Positions 32,401-42,981 of a stretch of DNA of 64,000 nucleotides are shown one piece after another. Both the position numbers and the translations under genes were made by a program. The stretch lies in contig CAJNDS010002180.1 of assembly GCA_905221605.1 (NCBI GenBank), positions 518,501-582,500 of the forward strand, in the 5' to 3' direction. Numbering within the stretch: the stretch's first letter is position 1; every line of letters begins with the position of its first letter. The notes under the pieces were generated by a model that did not search any database, was not told the origin of the DNA, and saw nothing but the letters and a program-made list of their open reading frames with translations. The DNA comes from Symbiodinium natans (lineage: Eukaryota; Sar; Dinophyceae; Suessiales; Symbiodiniaceae).

Positions 32401-35400
32401 CTATGGAGGACTGCTAGCATAAGGGGGAACATCCCAACTCATAACTCTTCAAGCTCCTTCTGAAACCCACGGAGGGTGGGTTAGGGTTTAGGGTTCAGGG
32501 TTCAGGGTCTAGGAAACCCTCAGCACTGGAAACGGGGGTCCGAAGTAGTTGGGTCTAAGCAAATTTGACCTTCGGAATTGCTCTCGATTCTGCGGTATCC
32601 ACATACACATCGACAGAGTTCCTTCAGAGGGTTTACGAAGTTTACCTTAAACCCTAAACCCTAAACCCTAAACCCTAAATTAGGGTGCGTAGTGTGGAGG
32701 GTTTAGAGTGGGGGGGGGAGCTGCAAGGCCCCCTTTTTTGTGCCGACAACCGATACAAGGATCTACGTACGGAGGCAGGGACTTCCCAGAAAAGTACACA
32801 CATATGTATGTATATATACATATATCCTAAATCCTAAACCCGAAACCCAAACCCTACACTCCCAAGTATCATATATATATATATATGCCCCCCCCCCCTC
32901 TTATGTAGGGCAGCCCCGCAGAAAAGGTGCCATCATGTAGAGAACTGACCATATTAAACAGACAAGTGATATAGTGTACACGATCATCTCATGTTTTTTA
33001 CATACTCTTAGTGGTAGAGTAGGCAACCTTTAACCTTTTTGGGGTACTATATTCCCCTTATAATCCCAAAGGTTCACCTTTACTTACCCCAGGATACTGG
33101 ACAACTAAGTACTTTTGTTTTAGATCTCACAATATTGAATTGTAGTAGACCTCAACTGCAGGGACCGGGAAAGTTTCCCGTTCAGACGGTGCCTGGGCCC
33201 TAAGCCCTAAACGCGCAACCCTAAGCCCTAAACCCGAAACCCTAAACCCTAAACCCTAAGCGCCTACACCCTAAACCCTGAACCCTAGGGACGTCCTTGG
33301 AAGCTGAATCCTCAGGCTGCTGCGGCCCCGGCGCCCAAAGCCAAGCCGGAGGCGAAGGGTTTGGTGGGTTTTTGGGTTGGGATGTTTTCCCCCTTCTTTT
33401 ATAGAACGGGGTTTAGGTTTCAGGGTTTCAGGGTTTCAGGGTTTAGGGTTTAGGGTTTAGGGTTTAGGGTTTAGGGTTTAGGGTTTAGGGTTTAGGGTTT
33501 AGGGTTGGGGTGTTCCCCCTTATACTAACAGTCCTTAATAGGGATTTTAAATAGGGGGTACTATAATCCCTATTCAGGACTGCTAGTATAAGGGGGGACA
33601 GAACATCCCAAGTTTAGGGTTTAGAGTTTAGGGTTTAGGCTGTAGGGCATTGGGTTTGGGGTGTAATTAAGGTTTTAGTAGGCTGAAGGCCCTGTGACGA
33701 ATAGCACTTCAGGGCTCCGGTGTGCTTTACCCCTAAACTACCCCAAACCCCTAAACCCCGAAACCCTAAGCCCCTAAGCCCCCTCAACCCCTAAGCCCCC
33801 TCAACCCCTAAACCCTAAACCCTAAACCTTAAACCCTAAACCCTAAACCCTAAACCCTAAACCCTAAACCCTAAACCCTAAACCCTAAACCCTAAACCCT
33901 AAACCCTAAACCCTAAACCCTAGTCTGTTGTGGCTTCTACGACTTTTTTTCAACCCCACCCTTCGGAGCTGCGAAGTCTGACATGTCGAGGCGCAGTTTT
34001 TTTGCTGCCTCCAGAGGCTTTATTAGGGTTTAGGAGGGTTTAGGGTTTAGGGTTTAAATGCTGCTTGTTAATGCTCCGCCCTCTTTTCTAGGACAAGTTC
34101 GCTGGGCTATTCCAGGATCGAGCCAGTGTGGGAGAGGTCCCCTGTGAAGACATGCCAAGCTAGCTAAGGTTTCTCTTTAAGCCCTAAACCCTGAACCCCA
34201 AACCCTAAACCCGAAGCCGCAACCTCAACCCGAATGAAAAGCCCTAACCCACCAGCCTTTTCCTTTTTGTTCCCTTTCTTAGGCAACCCTTGGGGTGTGC
34301 CCCCTTATGCTAACAGCTCCTTTAATAGGGATTCCAATAGCCCCTACTATAATCCCCATCAAGGACTGTTAGTATAAGGGGGAACATATCAAGGCCACCC
34401 TTTGCACAACCAGAACAGCTCTGTCTATAGAGGCCCAAATGGTCCCGATGGTAGGAGGCGGGGGGTTATTGCGCTAAAGAGGGCGGAGCAGTACAATCTT
34501 ATACTGTCGACACTTACATCCTCAGAATATGTTTCGCTGCACCCGGATCAGGATAATGATAGTCAGAGCTACGGGAAGCCGGTTGCAGTTTACACTTGCT
34601 CAGGCCCCGGCAAGTAAAGCCAAGCCGGAGGTGAAGGAAGCACCAAAGACAGAGGCGCCACACCTGTTTAAAGGATAAGTGTGCCTGAAGGCAAGGTGTC
34701 CCTTCGTCGGGAACTGCAAACCATGGCCTAGGACCATATTACAGTTCAGTGCTCCGCTTTGTGATGGCTTCGATGCTTGCTTGCTTTCGACACCGTTTGA
34801 GAGCATGTTTCGCAGCACCCGGATCAGGATAGTCAGGGCTACTGGAAGCTGGTTGCACTTTGTGCAACAACTCTCAACATCCCAGGCCCCGGCACCTAAA
34901 GCCAAGCCGGAGGCGAAGGAAGCAGCCAAGACAGAGGCGCGACACCCGTTGAAGGTTCAAGTGTGCCTGAAGGCAGCAAGGTGTCTCGATGGGACTTCTT
35001 TGGGAATGAAAGCCATGCCCTACGACATATTGCAGTTCAGGGCTCCGGTTTGTGAGCGCTTCGCGGCAAACAGCTGTAGGTTGCAATCTGATGATTCAAG
35101 TCGCATCCTTGCTTTTGTTTAAATCATCTCCACTTTCTTCATGAGAAGCAGCATCGAAGGTTGGGTCGGTTCGCAAGATCACTTGCGATTTGCAAATCAA
35201 CATCAACTTTGCGCACTTCTTCGATTGCATAGTTCGTGACTTCTTTCGATAGAACTGCTTGCTTTCGACACTCTTATCCTGAGAATGTGTTTCGTAGCAC
35301 CCGGATCAGGATAATCAGGGCTACTGGAAGCTGGTTGCAGAGTTTGTGCTTGCGCCAGCTGCCAGAAACCTAACACTGTGGACGCCACCCTGCTGGAATC

Positions 35401-38197
35401 CAAGCATCAAGGCCTTAAATTCAATAAAACACCTGAACCCGAAACCCTAAACCCTGAACAACAATTCTCAAACATCCAAGGCCCCGGCAGCTAAAGCCAA
35501 GCCGGAGGCAAAGGAACCAGCAAAGACGGAGGCACGACCTCGGCTAACCTAATATAGGGTTCGGAATAGTTGCTAATAATATTCCCTTATGGTCCCTTTA
35601 TACTTATATTTGAATCGCCCCCCCAAAGCCCTGTTCTATGTAATTATTCAGGCCCCTAAAGTATTCGCGTGCTTGAACGGTGGGTGGCCTGACAAAGCAT
35701 TTCAACTTTTGCATGTTAGCATCACGCCCTAGCATTCTGGGAATCGGGCTAAGGGAGACTGTAAGGAAAAACATTATGCACCTGCTTCGGCTGTTGCAAG
35801 CCCTATAAAAGCCCTAAGCCCTGTCGTCTCTAGGCCGTCAACATACACCGAAGACAGCGCAGCAGCAGCCCTATACGCAGAAATCCTCTGCCGGAATCAA
35901 ACCCTTACCCAAAGTAAGGGGCAACTTCGCCCGCAAGAAGGCTTCAACAGTTGAATTAGTTAGGGTTTTCCGGCGTGCTTGTAGTCGACTGGCTTTTTAA
36001 GGTGTATTCCGCATGGGCAATGAGGCCCCCCTCCCCCCCCCCCCCCAGGACCAGAACTGAACGGCTAAGGGTTTAGGGTTGAGGTTTTGAGGGACCAGAA
36101 CCCCCCAGTAGTAATTAGCCCATTTCCCTGGTTTTCAGACCCGATTAGACAAGCAGCAGATCATCCTTTTAAACTGTGATGGGCGTTGATTGTTGTGCGC
36201 ATGGGGCTTCAGATCCGTGTTCGAGACAGCTCGGAGTCTCTGAGGTAGCTCAGGCAGGATCTACTCTAAACTAGAACCAGTTAGTACTTCATTGAGGCGG
36301 GGGGTGACAAACCCAATTCAAAACTATCGGCCCACTCGAGCATGCCGGTGACCCCTTCGTTCCCTTTAGTTGAGCGTTTCGGGCTTAGGGTCTAGGGTTT
36401 AGGGTTTAGGGTAACCTAGGACCCAGAAAATGACATTTTTAGGGCTTCGGCTCCTTATTTAGCCCTTCTAAACAAAAACGGGCACCCCTGTTTTGTTCCT
36501 AGGCTACTCTTCGTTCTAGGTTGGCATCCTGAGTATAAGTTGTTTCCAGGATATCCCTAAACCCTAAACCCTAAACCCTAAACCCTAAACCCTAAACCCT
36601 AAACCCTAAACCCTAAACCCTAAACCCTAAACCCTAAACCCTAAACCCTAAACCCTAAACCCTAAACCCTAAACCCTAAACCCTAAACCCTAAACCCTAA
36701 ACCCTAAACCCTAAACCCTAAACCCTAAACCCTAAACCCTAAACCCTAAACCCTAAACCCTAAACCCTAAACCCTAAACCCTAAACCCTAACCCATTTGT
36801 GGATTGATTTCAACGGGGCCTAAGCCCCCTGAGCCCTATGCCTCTAAACCCCTGAGCCTCCCTAAGACCCCGAAAGCTCCAAACACCTAAAGCCTCGAAA
36901 CCTCAACCCTAAACCCCTAAACCCCTAAACCCCTAAACCCCTAAACCCCTAAACCCCTAAACCCCTAACCCCAAACCCTAAGCCCTAAACCCTAAACCCT
37001 AAGCCCTAAGCCCTAAACCCTAAACCCTAAACCTTGAACCCTTCCTATGGGCCGCCTGGCGGAGGCGAAAGAGGCTCCCAAGGCCGAAGTCAAAGCGGAG
37101 GCGAAGCCCCAGGGGCCTGAAGTAAACCCTAAACCCTAAACCGCTGCCTTTGGCTTGGTAGTCCCTTGGTGCCCTTTTCCTTTTTTAGGGTTGGTTCAAG
37201 GTTCCCTTATAATAAAGTAACCACCCCCCCAAAAAAAAAAAGTGTACCCTTCTTATAAGCTGTTTCCTTGGCTACCAAGTTGTTTTTGGGAGAGTAGAGT
37301 CAAGGGATGAAGACTCGTACCCCTAAGGTTGTACCCCTAAAGGTTCCCCTTAATATACTCCTAGTATGGCCCTTATATTCCCTAGGGATCCCCAAAAAGG
37401 GTCCCCAAAACCCAAGGGTACAACCTTAAGGGTCCAAGGTAGAAAGCCTAGATAGAGGGGGCTAGGTTTGAGAGCTTAAGGTTAGCAAGTTGTTTTTGTC
37501 GTTGGCTTTCTTCCAGGGTGTTTTCAGGGTTTTAGGAAGCCAGGGTTTTAGGAATTCAGGGTTTGAGGAATTCAGGGTTTTAGGAATGTGGGGTTTGAGG
37601 TGTAGGGGTGGCGGGGAGGCGGGATGAGTGCGCATCCCCAATGTCCCTACATACATCCAACAACAGCAATACAGACACCTTTAACCCCAAGTATTGTCGG
37701 TTTAGGATTTAGGGTTGTTAAAATGTCCTTCACCCAAACCCTATTGTTCGGGAGAGCTCTGCACGACGCTCTGACAGCGTGAGGTACTTGTTGCACAGAG
37801 CATAAAGAGCTAACCAAAGCAACGCCGTAATTTGAAAGACTCGAAACCCTAAACCCAACAATCGCAAATCTTCTAAACTCTTTTTTTAGTCAAACCCACA
37901 AACTAGTTGTTTAAACCGCTACCAAGAGCGATAGCCTACCCCGACCCATCGGATTGGCCTTGGACCGTGGGCACACAGCCATGCCGCATTCATTCCTCTC
38001 TTCCCCGAAGGGCCCATGTACCCTATATAGAGTTTAAGGTATGGGCCCCTCAGCCCTAAGCCCTAAACCCTAAACCCTAAACCCTACTAAACCCCTGATA
38101 AGGTTTCTGAGAGGCGAAAGGTTTCTCCCGAGCTTGGCCCCGGGTTGTGCCCCACATGTTGGCCCCTGAAAATGAAGTGCGGATCCTCAAGCCCTAA
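29470..38197 (+). CDS. Ala/Pro/Lys/Glu-rich protein built from small repeated exons
   Basis: Exon-like blocks of one composition: about 29473 (EVDEVAAPKPESASPSEHRT), 30842 (KSQDSGASSPPPAPKSTATA), 31270, 31835-31968 (AAPPPPPPQPKAKAPAPAEA), 33318 (APAPKAKPEAK), 34592, 34887, 35483 (all APxxKAKPExKE-AKTEA), 37056 (EAKEAPKAEVKAEAKPQ) and 38125-38197 (KGFSRAWPRVVPHMLAPENE, then VRILKP and TAA). Joins using GCTT/GCTG (about 31959 to 33312), GCAA/GCGA (to 37056) and GCGAA (to 38125) are in frame. It resembles an H1-like or linker-type low-complexity protein, but no domain is recognised. Continuity between all blocks is not shown. The last codon and stop would come from the CCCTAA repeat itself. Confidence 0.5.
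29621..29716. repeat. CCCTAAA array, about 14 units
   Basis: Perfect or near-perfect units within an intron of the Ala/Pro/Lys-rich gene. Confidence 0.97.
32060..32340. other. Array-free 280 nt, no confident gene
   Basis: A minus-strand open frame of 81 codons exists here, but every supported gene is on the + strand and nothing in it is recognisable. Confidence 0.4.
32341..32436. mobile_element. B-family element, diverged left arm
   Basis: CATGTTTCCTCTTGTACTAA left, GCATAAGGGGGAACATCCCA right. Confidence 0.65.
33505..33612. mobile_element. B-family element inside a TTTAGGG array
   Basis: TTGGGGTGTTCCCCCTTATA to GAACATCCCAAG with TTTAGGG repeats on both sides, so this copy sits within an array. 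Confidence 0.8.
33806..33922. repeat. CCCTAAA array, about 16 units
   Basis: Regular units with one CCTTAAA. Confidence 0.97.
34290..34393. mobile_element. B-family element
   Basis: TTGGGGTGTGCCCCCTTATG to AAGGGGGAACATATCAAG; AAGGACTGTTAGTATAAGGG arm intact. Confidence 0.75.
34500..35545 (+). repeat. Tandem duplication of an exon plus its upstream intron (three copies)
   Basis: Three diverged copies of a block containing TGTTTCGCAGCACCCGGATC, AGGATA, CAGGGCTACTGGAAGCTGGT and TGCA, at about 34528, 34806 and 35288. Each is followed by an exon beginning GCCCCGGC (34592, 34887, 35483). The first two also share the following GTGTGCCTGAAGGCA and ATTACAGTTCAG/ATTGCAGTTCAG segments. Confidence 0.85.
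35552..35665. mobile_element. K-family element
   Basis: Shares GGAATAGTT, TTCCCTTATGGTCCCT and AATTATT-AGGCCCCT with the copy at 51849. Ends not defined. Confidence 0.55.
36411..36502. mobile_element. G-family introner-like element
   Basis: GTAACCTAGGACCCAGA left, AACGGGCACCCCTGTTTTG and CCTAGG right; follows a TTTAGGG tract. Confidence 0.65.
36555..36793. repeat. Longest CCCTAAA array, about 34 perfect units
   Basis: Uninterrupted 7-mer repeat, flanked by unique sequence on both sides. Confidence 0.98.
36902..36968. repeat. (CCCCTAAA)n 8-mer array
   Basis: About eight units with one extra C, a different register from the neighbouring 7-mer array. Confidence 0.93.
37158..37279 (+). mobile_element. 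A-family introner-like element
   Basis: GGTAGTCCCTTGGTGCCC to TTGGCTACCAAG, with TTG(G/T) on both flanks. The flanking bases do not begin with G, so it probably sits inside a larger intron. Confidence 0.7.
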
Positions 38198-38347
38198 ACC
38201 CTAAACCCTAAACCCTAAGCCCTAAGCCCTAAGCCCTAAGCCCTAAGCCTTAAGCCCTAAGCCCTAAGCCCTAAGCCCTAAGCCCTAAGCCCTAAGCCCT
38301 AAGCCCTAAGCCCTAAGCCCTAAGCCCTAAGCCCTAAGCCCTAAACC
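38178..38347. repeat. CCCTAAA array converting to (CCCTAAG)n
   Basis: A few CCCTAAA units, then about eighteen nearly pure CCCTAAG units. Confidence 0.97.
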
Positions 38348-38785
38348 CAATACAGGTTCCTATCTTCTCATACAGGGCCCAATGTTGGGGGGCAAAACAT
38401 GTGTTCTTAGAACAGATACCTAGACCCAGAAGGGAATATCAGCATGTATTGGGGGTGGGGGGGGGGGGGAGTGTTGGGGAGGTGGTTACTAGGCTTCAGG
38501 GAGGGGTGGTTTAAAGCTTGAGGTTTGGACGATGAAAGATTTTGGGGTTTAGGGTTTAGGGTTTGATGATTTTACTGTGCGTTTGATTAACGAAGTCTTC
38601 GTGAGTTCGAAGACTTGCACGTTGCGGTGCTGTTGCCTCAAACGGCTTGCGTTTTCGGGGTGTGGGCTTCTGGGCCGACTCGCAGCCACTTCCTTCAAAC
38701 CTAGTGAAGGTAGTAGGGTTTAGGGTTTAGGGTTTAGGGAGGGTTTAGGGTTTAGGGTTTAGGGTTTAGGGTCTAGTGGCTCCCG

Positions 38786-41700
38786 ATGCCTCTCCGAAAC
38801 ACCACGGGGATGGCCTGTTCATACATGCGCATGGCGCTGGGGCTGGCCGCCTTGAGCGCCCTTGCGGCAAGAGCCGATGCTTCACCAAAGGCCCCCTGGT
38901 TCTTAGCAGGGAGGTTTAGGGTTTAGGGTTTAGGGTTTAGGGTTTAGGGTTTAGCATTTAGGGTTTAGGGTTTAGGGTTTAGGGTGTAGGGTTTAGGGTT
39001 CCTCATTCCCTACTAAGAACCAGCCAGTAAGGTGAACGCCTCCATTGCTTCAGCCTGCTGGTCTGAGGACCGGGACGTCTCAGGCGGTATAGGCCTGCTG
39101 AGCCTGCGCGCGCGTAAGGAGGCTGCGAGCTCGCGGACGCCGAGCCTTCCGACGCCGGAAGTTCTATATCGCTGGGGCACCAATCACCATAACATCGTTC
39201 TGTTGGATACCATCATATATGTACTCGGCTTCGCCGCTCTTCACGTACTTCTCCAGGCTTACTTCAAGGACACCGAACCAGAGCATAAAGATGCCAAGCC
39301 GCGCCTGGATCTTCTCGACAATGCCAAATTCTGGATGATGGTGCTGATATGTCTAGATCCCGAGCACACGCGTGGCGGTCCTATGACGCACTTTTTTCAG
39401 TTTCACACCCGTGCATTTGCCTTCATCAGTGGATGGGTGACCCGCAACCGAAGACCAGACAGATATGGAGTTCAGAGTCTAGGTCAGCAGGTGGCATCCT
39501 TGCTACTCTTTGTTGTCTTCTTCGCCCCCGTGGCAAAGTATATCGAGCCAGTCACCGGAGGAAGATTTCCCAAATCAGTCACCGAGTACTTCGCTGTGAT
39601 CTACCACACCTTGAAGTACCCCTTTTCCCACACGGGAACCCACATATGGTATGCGCAGGCTCTGATCTTTTGGCAGCTTTGTGGGTTTCTTCTTGTGAGC
39701 CTCCAACCTACAGCCAAGATCCTGGATCGTGGTTTGGAAACCCTAAGCTTTAGACCCTAACTCCTACGGTTTAGGGTTTAGGGTTTAGGGTTTAGGGTTT
39801 CGGGTTTGGGGTTTAAGGTTTAGGGTTTAGGCCTACATGTGCAGCTTAAGCCTAGAACCAAGAGTAGACTCTCAAACTCTTTTTTTGGGGGGAGGGGGGG
39901 TCTTCGGTTCCCGCATTAAGCAAGCCACTTTCACATCTCTTATTTATTCCTAGGGATTACTCTTGGGGGCCTGGAAGTATAGCATTGTCCAATAATATCG
40001 AAAGCTGCTTTCTCACACTCTATCCGGGGGCCCTGAAGAGCATTCAAGGATCCTCTTGTCGTGTCTTGGCTTTGTGTTCTTCTGGCTCGCTCCACCAATT
40101 CCTTTCGCCGTGAGCACCGCTCTGGTCTTTCTGCCCTTCTTCTTCATTGGCCAGGCATTTCCTATAGAGAGGTGCGGGGATGTGGTGACTCCCCGCTTTG
40201 CGCTCCAAAACTAGGTCATTAGCATGACTGGAGCTCTAACTTTCAGAGCCTCCGGCTGGTTGTAGAGCCCACTACAAGAGTTCGTGCACAAAGTGCTTCC
40301 GCGGTTGAGGGAGTCAGGGTTTGAGGCTGGGGGTTTTAAGGCGTCCAGTCATCGAGGGTTAAGGGGCTGAAGGGTTTGGAAACACCCCTGAGAAGGTTCC
40401 CGGGGTTTTTGGGGGGTCCATCGAGGTCCCCACCAATCCCTCAACGGGTTGGCGGATCCCAGCGGATCCCAAGCTAGAAGTTCACACCCTATCCTTCCAG
40501 GACCCTAAACCCTAAACCCGAAACCCTAAACCCTAAAGCATCTTGGTGGTGTTTGACTTTGACTATGGTGTCCTTAAGTGTTCTTGTAACCGTAGCGTGT
40601 CAGGAAGTTTGGAGACAAGAGACAAGTCTTCGCCAGATTTGGGTGTGTAGCCAAACCCCAAACTCCTAAAGCCCCAAGCTCCTAAACTGTAGACCCTAAA
40701 CCCTAAACCCTAAACCCTAAACCCTAAACCCTAAACCCCAAGAGGTGTGTGAAAGCGCTGCCTGAGCTGGGCCCGCGGAGCATGTGCACGGGCATCGCTC
40801 TGATGACGGCCATCTTCTTCTTTGAGGAGCAGCTTCCTGGTCGCCCAGTGGTCTCCTTTTGGGGTGTAGGGTTTAGGGTTTAGGATTTCGGGTTTAGGGC
40901 TTATGGTTAAGGGTTTCGGGTTTCGGGTTTGGGGTATAAAAAGTTCACAGGGTTGAGGGCTCGAGGTTCCCTTCTGAAGTAACCCACCAAGAAAACTAAA
41001 CCCTCATGGTTGCCTAAAGCCTAAACCCTAAACCCTAAACCCTAAACCCTAAACCCTAAACCCTAAACCCTAAACCCTAAACCCTAAACCCTAAACCCTA
41101 AACCCTAAACCCTAAACCCTAAACCCACCAAGGCTTCCCTTCATTCGGGACTTGCTGAGTGTCACGAACCGGGGCCCCGACACCCTCGAGCCACTTGCTA
41201 GCCCAGAGCTACCCTTTTCCCTTTTTTGGGGTTCAAAGTTCAGGGTTCAGGGTTCTAGGGTTTAGGGTTTAGGGTTTAGGGTTTAGGGTTTAGGGTTTCC
41301 CTTATAAAGTAGCCTGCCCACAAAAGGGTGCCCTTATCATAATATGGTTTCTGAGCTACTAAGGCCGTCAGAACTTGGATTCGCTTCGGTGGTCCAAAAT
41401 CTTGGGAAGTCGACGTTTATGTCATTGACAAGCTTTGTGAGGCTTGGTAGCCCACTGGAGCCCCTTTTGCCCCTTTTTAGGGTTTAGGGTTTAGGGTTTC
41501 GGGTTTAGGGTTTAGGGGTTTAGGGTTTAGGGTTTAGGGTTTAGGGTTTAGGGTTTAGGGTTTAGGGTTTAGGGTTTAGGGTAAGCCACCCTAAACCAAG
41601 CCTCAAGCTTGGTAGCCCAATGGTGCCCTTGTCCTTTTTTTGGTTCAAGCTTCCAGGTTCCCTTATAAAGCAACCAACGCCCCAAAAAGGGGGTGCCCTC

Positions 41701-42041
41701 ATTGCAATATGGTTCCTGGGCGACCAAGGAAGGTGCTGGTGTTTTTAGCATGCTTGTGCCCTCGCTCAGCGTCCTGGTACACAGACTTGGGCAAGCATTC
41801 CTTGTACACCTACCAGCTCCATCAGCTCGTGATCAACGCTTTCGGCGTGGGGTTCATCTACAAGATGCACGACTTGGCCGAGGCATTGCCACTCTGGGCA
41901 TATTGGCTCCCATATCTTCTGTTTTGTACACTTCTGAACGCACTGCTGGCTTCCAAGCTCGTTCGATGGAGCCCCTTGAGCCTGATTCTGGAGCCGACTT
42001 GGGTCAACCAGCTCATCAACCAAGTCATCGACCGCCCGTAG
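38786..42041 (+). CDS. Acyltransferase-3-like multi-pass membrane protein
   Basis: Membrane acyltransferases of this family move acyl groups onto extracytoplasmic or lipid-linked substrates. The start MPLRNTTGMACSYMRMALGL leads a hydrophobic N-terminus. Exons: 38786 to about 38895, about 39024-39717, 40049-40171, 40745-40831, 41133-41189, 41364-41438, 41729-42041; about 485 aa. Family marks: LDNAKFWMMVLICLD, FHTRAFAFISGW (usual fFflSGf), a GTHIWYAQALIFW helix, VFLPFFFIGQAFP, and C-terminal YTDLGKHSLYTYQLH (usual G--SLyiYllH). The catalytic His often found after the first segment appears as D (ICLD). Introns carry TSDs GATCCT, GTGC/T, GCTT, GCC and GA(G/A)G, and all joins are in frame. The exon 1/2 junction is unresolved (GCC or CCTG). 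Confidence 0.85.
38897..39023 (+). mobile_element. J-family introner filled with TTTAGGG
   Basis: CTGGTTCTTAGCAGGG at the left and CCCTACTAAGAACCAG at the right bracket a TTTAGGG array with almost no other interior. A copy without array lies at 59804. Confidence 0.8.
39718..40048 (+). mobile_element. Array-bearing intron with 6-bp GATCCT duplication
   Basis: GATCCT at 39718 and 40049; removal restores ...QPTAK|ILLSCLGFVFF. GA-AG ends. TTTAGGG tracts near the 5' end; no clear terminal repeat. Confidence 0.75.
40832..41132 (+). mobile_element. A-family introner with TTTAGGG and CCCTAAA arrays
   Basis: GCTT copies at 40832 and 41133; CCTGGTCGCCCAGTGG left and CACCAAG right. A TTTAGGG tract lies in the 5' half and about 14 CCCTAAA units in the 3' half. 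Removal gives FFFEEQLPFIRDLL. Confidence 0.85.
41190..41363 (+). mobile_element. A-family introner with TTTAGGG insertion
   Basis: GCCA/GCCG flanks; CTTGCTAGCCCAGAGC left, GAGCTACTAAG right. The array sits between GGTTCAAAGTTC and CCCTTATAAAG, precisely within the family core. GC-AG intron. Confidence 0.85.
41439..41728 (+). mobile_element. Compound A-family intron (A left half + array + complete A copy)
   Basis: An A left end (CTTGGTAGCCCACTGG) runs into a TTTAGGG array, followed by a full A element (41609-41728). Flanks are GAGG/GAAG. Removing the whole block restores SFV|KVLVFLACL. Confidence 0.8.
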
Positions 42042-42474
42042 GTTTAGGGTTTGGGGTTTGGGGTTTGGGGTTTAGGGTTTAGGGTTTAGGGTTTAGGGTT
42101 TAGGGTTTAGGTTTAGGGTTTAGGGTTCGGACTCTTTCACTTCGCGCAGCACGCACAAAGGGGCGCCCTTGCAGCTCGAATCCCGAGCACACTCCGAACC
42201 GAATTGCCGGAGGGTAAAGAGAGATTTGGCCGCCAGCAAGCTTCCCATTGTTTGTTATTGTTATGTGTTGTTATGATACTTTTCGTATGCATAATTACGT
42301 ACATATTGCAGAGCAGTACTACACTTGTCTATGGTTGAATCTTTAACCAGTATTTGATTCGATGGAGGGTTTGGCTTGTGGAGGCAGCAGACGACTCGGA
42401 GAAGAAAATGCCTCTTGGTCCGCAGATGGTTCAAAGCCTCAGGCCTGAGGCGCAACTTTAGCCCTAAACCCTGA

Positions 42475-42566
42475 ACCCTAAACCCTAAACCCTAAACCCT
42501 AAACCCTACACCCTACACCCTAAACCCTACACCCTACACCCTGCACCCTGCACCCTACACCCTAAG
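42475..42566. repeat. CCCTAAA / CCCTACA / CCCTGCA mixed array
   Basis: Seven-mers with three alternating variants in blocks. Confidence 0.93.
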
Positions 42567-42981
42567 CTAGCAGAGGCCTGGCCTCCCGAAAAGAGTTTAC
42601 AGGGTGGAGATGCCCCCTGCAGTTCGATGCAGATTGCACGCATAGCCATAAGAGGCCCCAGCAGGCAGGCTTTTCAGTTTTGGGTTTAGGGTTTAATAGG
42701 GTTTAGGGTTTAGGGTTTCGGGCATCGGGTTTTGGGTTTTTGGGTTTTGGGGTTTGGGTTTTTGGGTTTTGGGTTTTGGGGTTTCGGGGTTTTGGGTTTG
42801 GGGGTTTCCGTGCGGGACAGGCCAATGTTCGACGCACGAGCCCTAAACCCTAGGACCCCAAAACACTACAACCCTAAACCCTAGAACCCCAAAACCCTAA
42901 ACCCTAAAACCCTAAACCCTAAAATTGTTTAAAACCCCAAGCCCTGAAGGGTTGCCCTCGCCGGGAGAGACGATGTCCGAG

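Noticed and set aside
36555-36793. CRISPR-like regular repeat
   Set aside because: Simple 7-mer tandem repeat without spacers, in a eukaryotic context.
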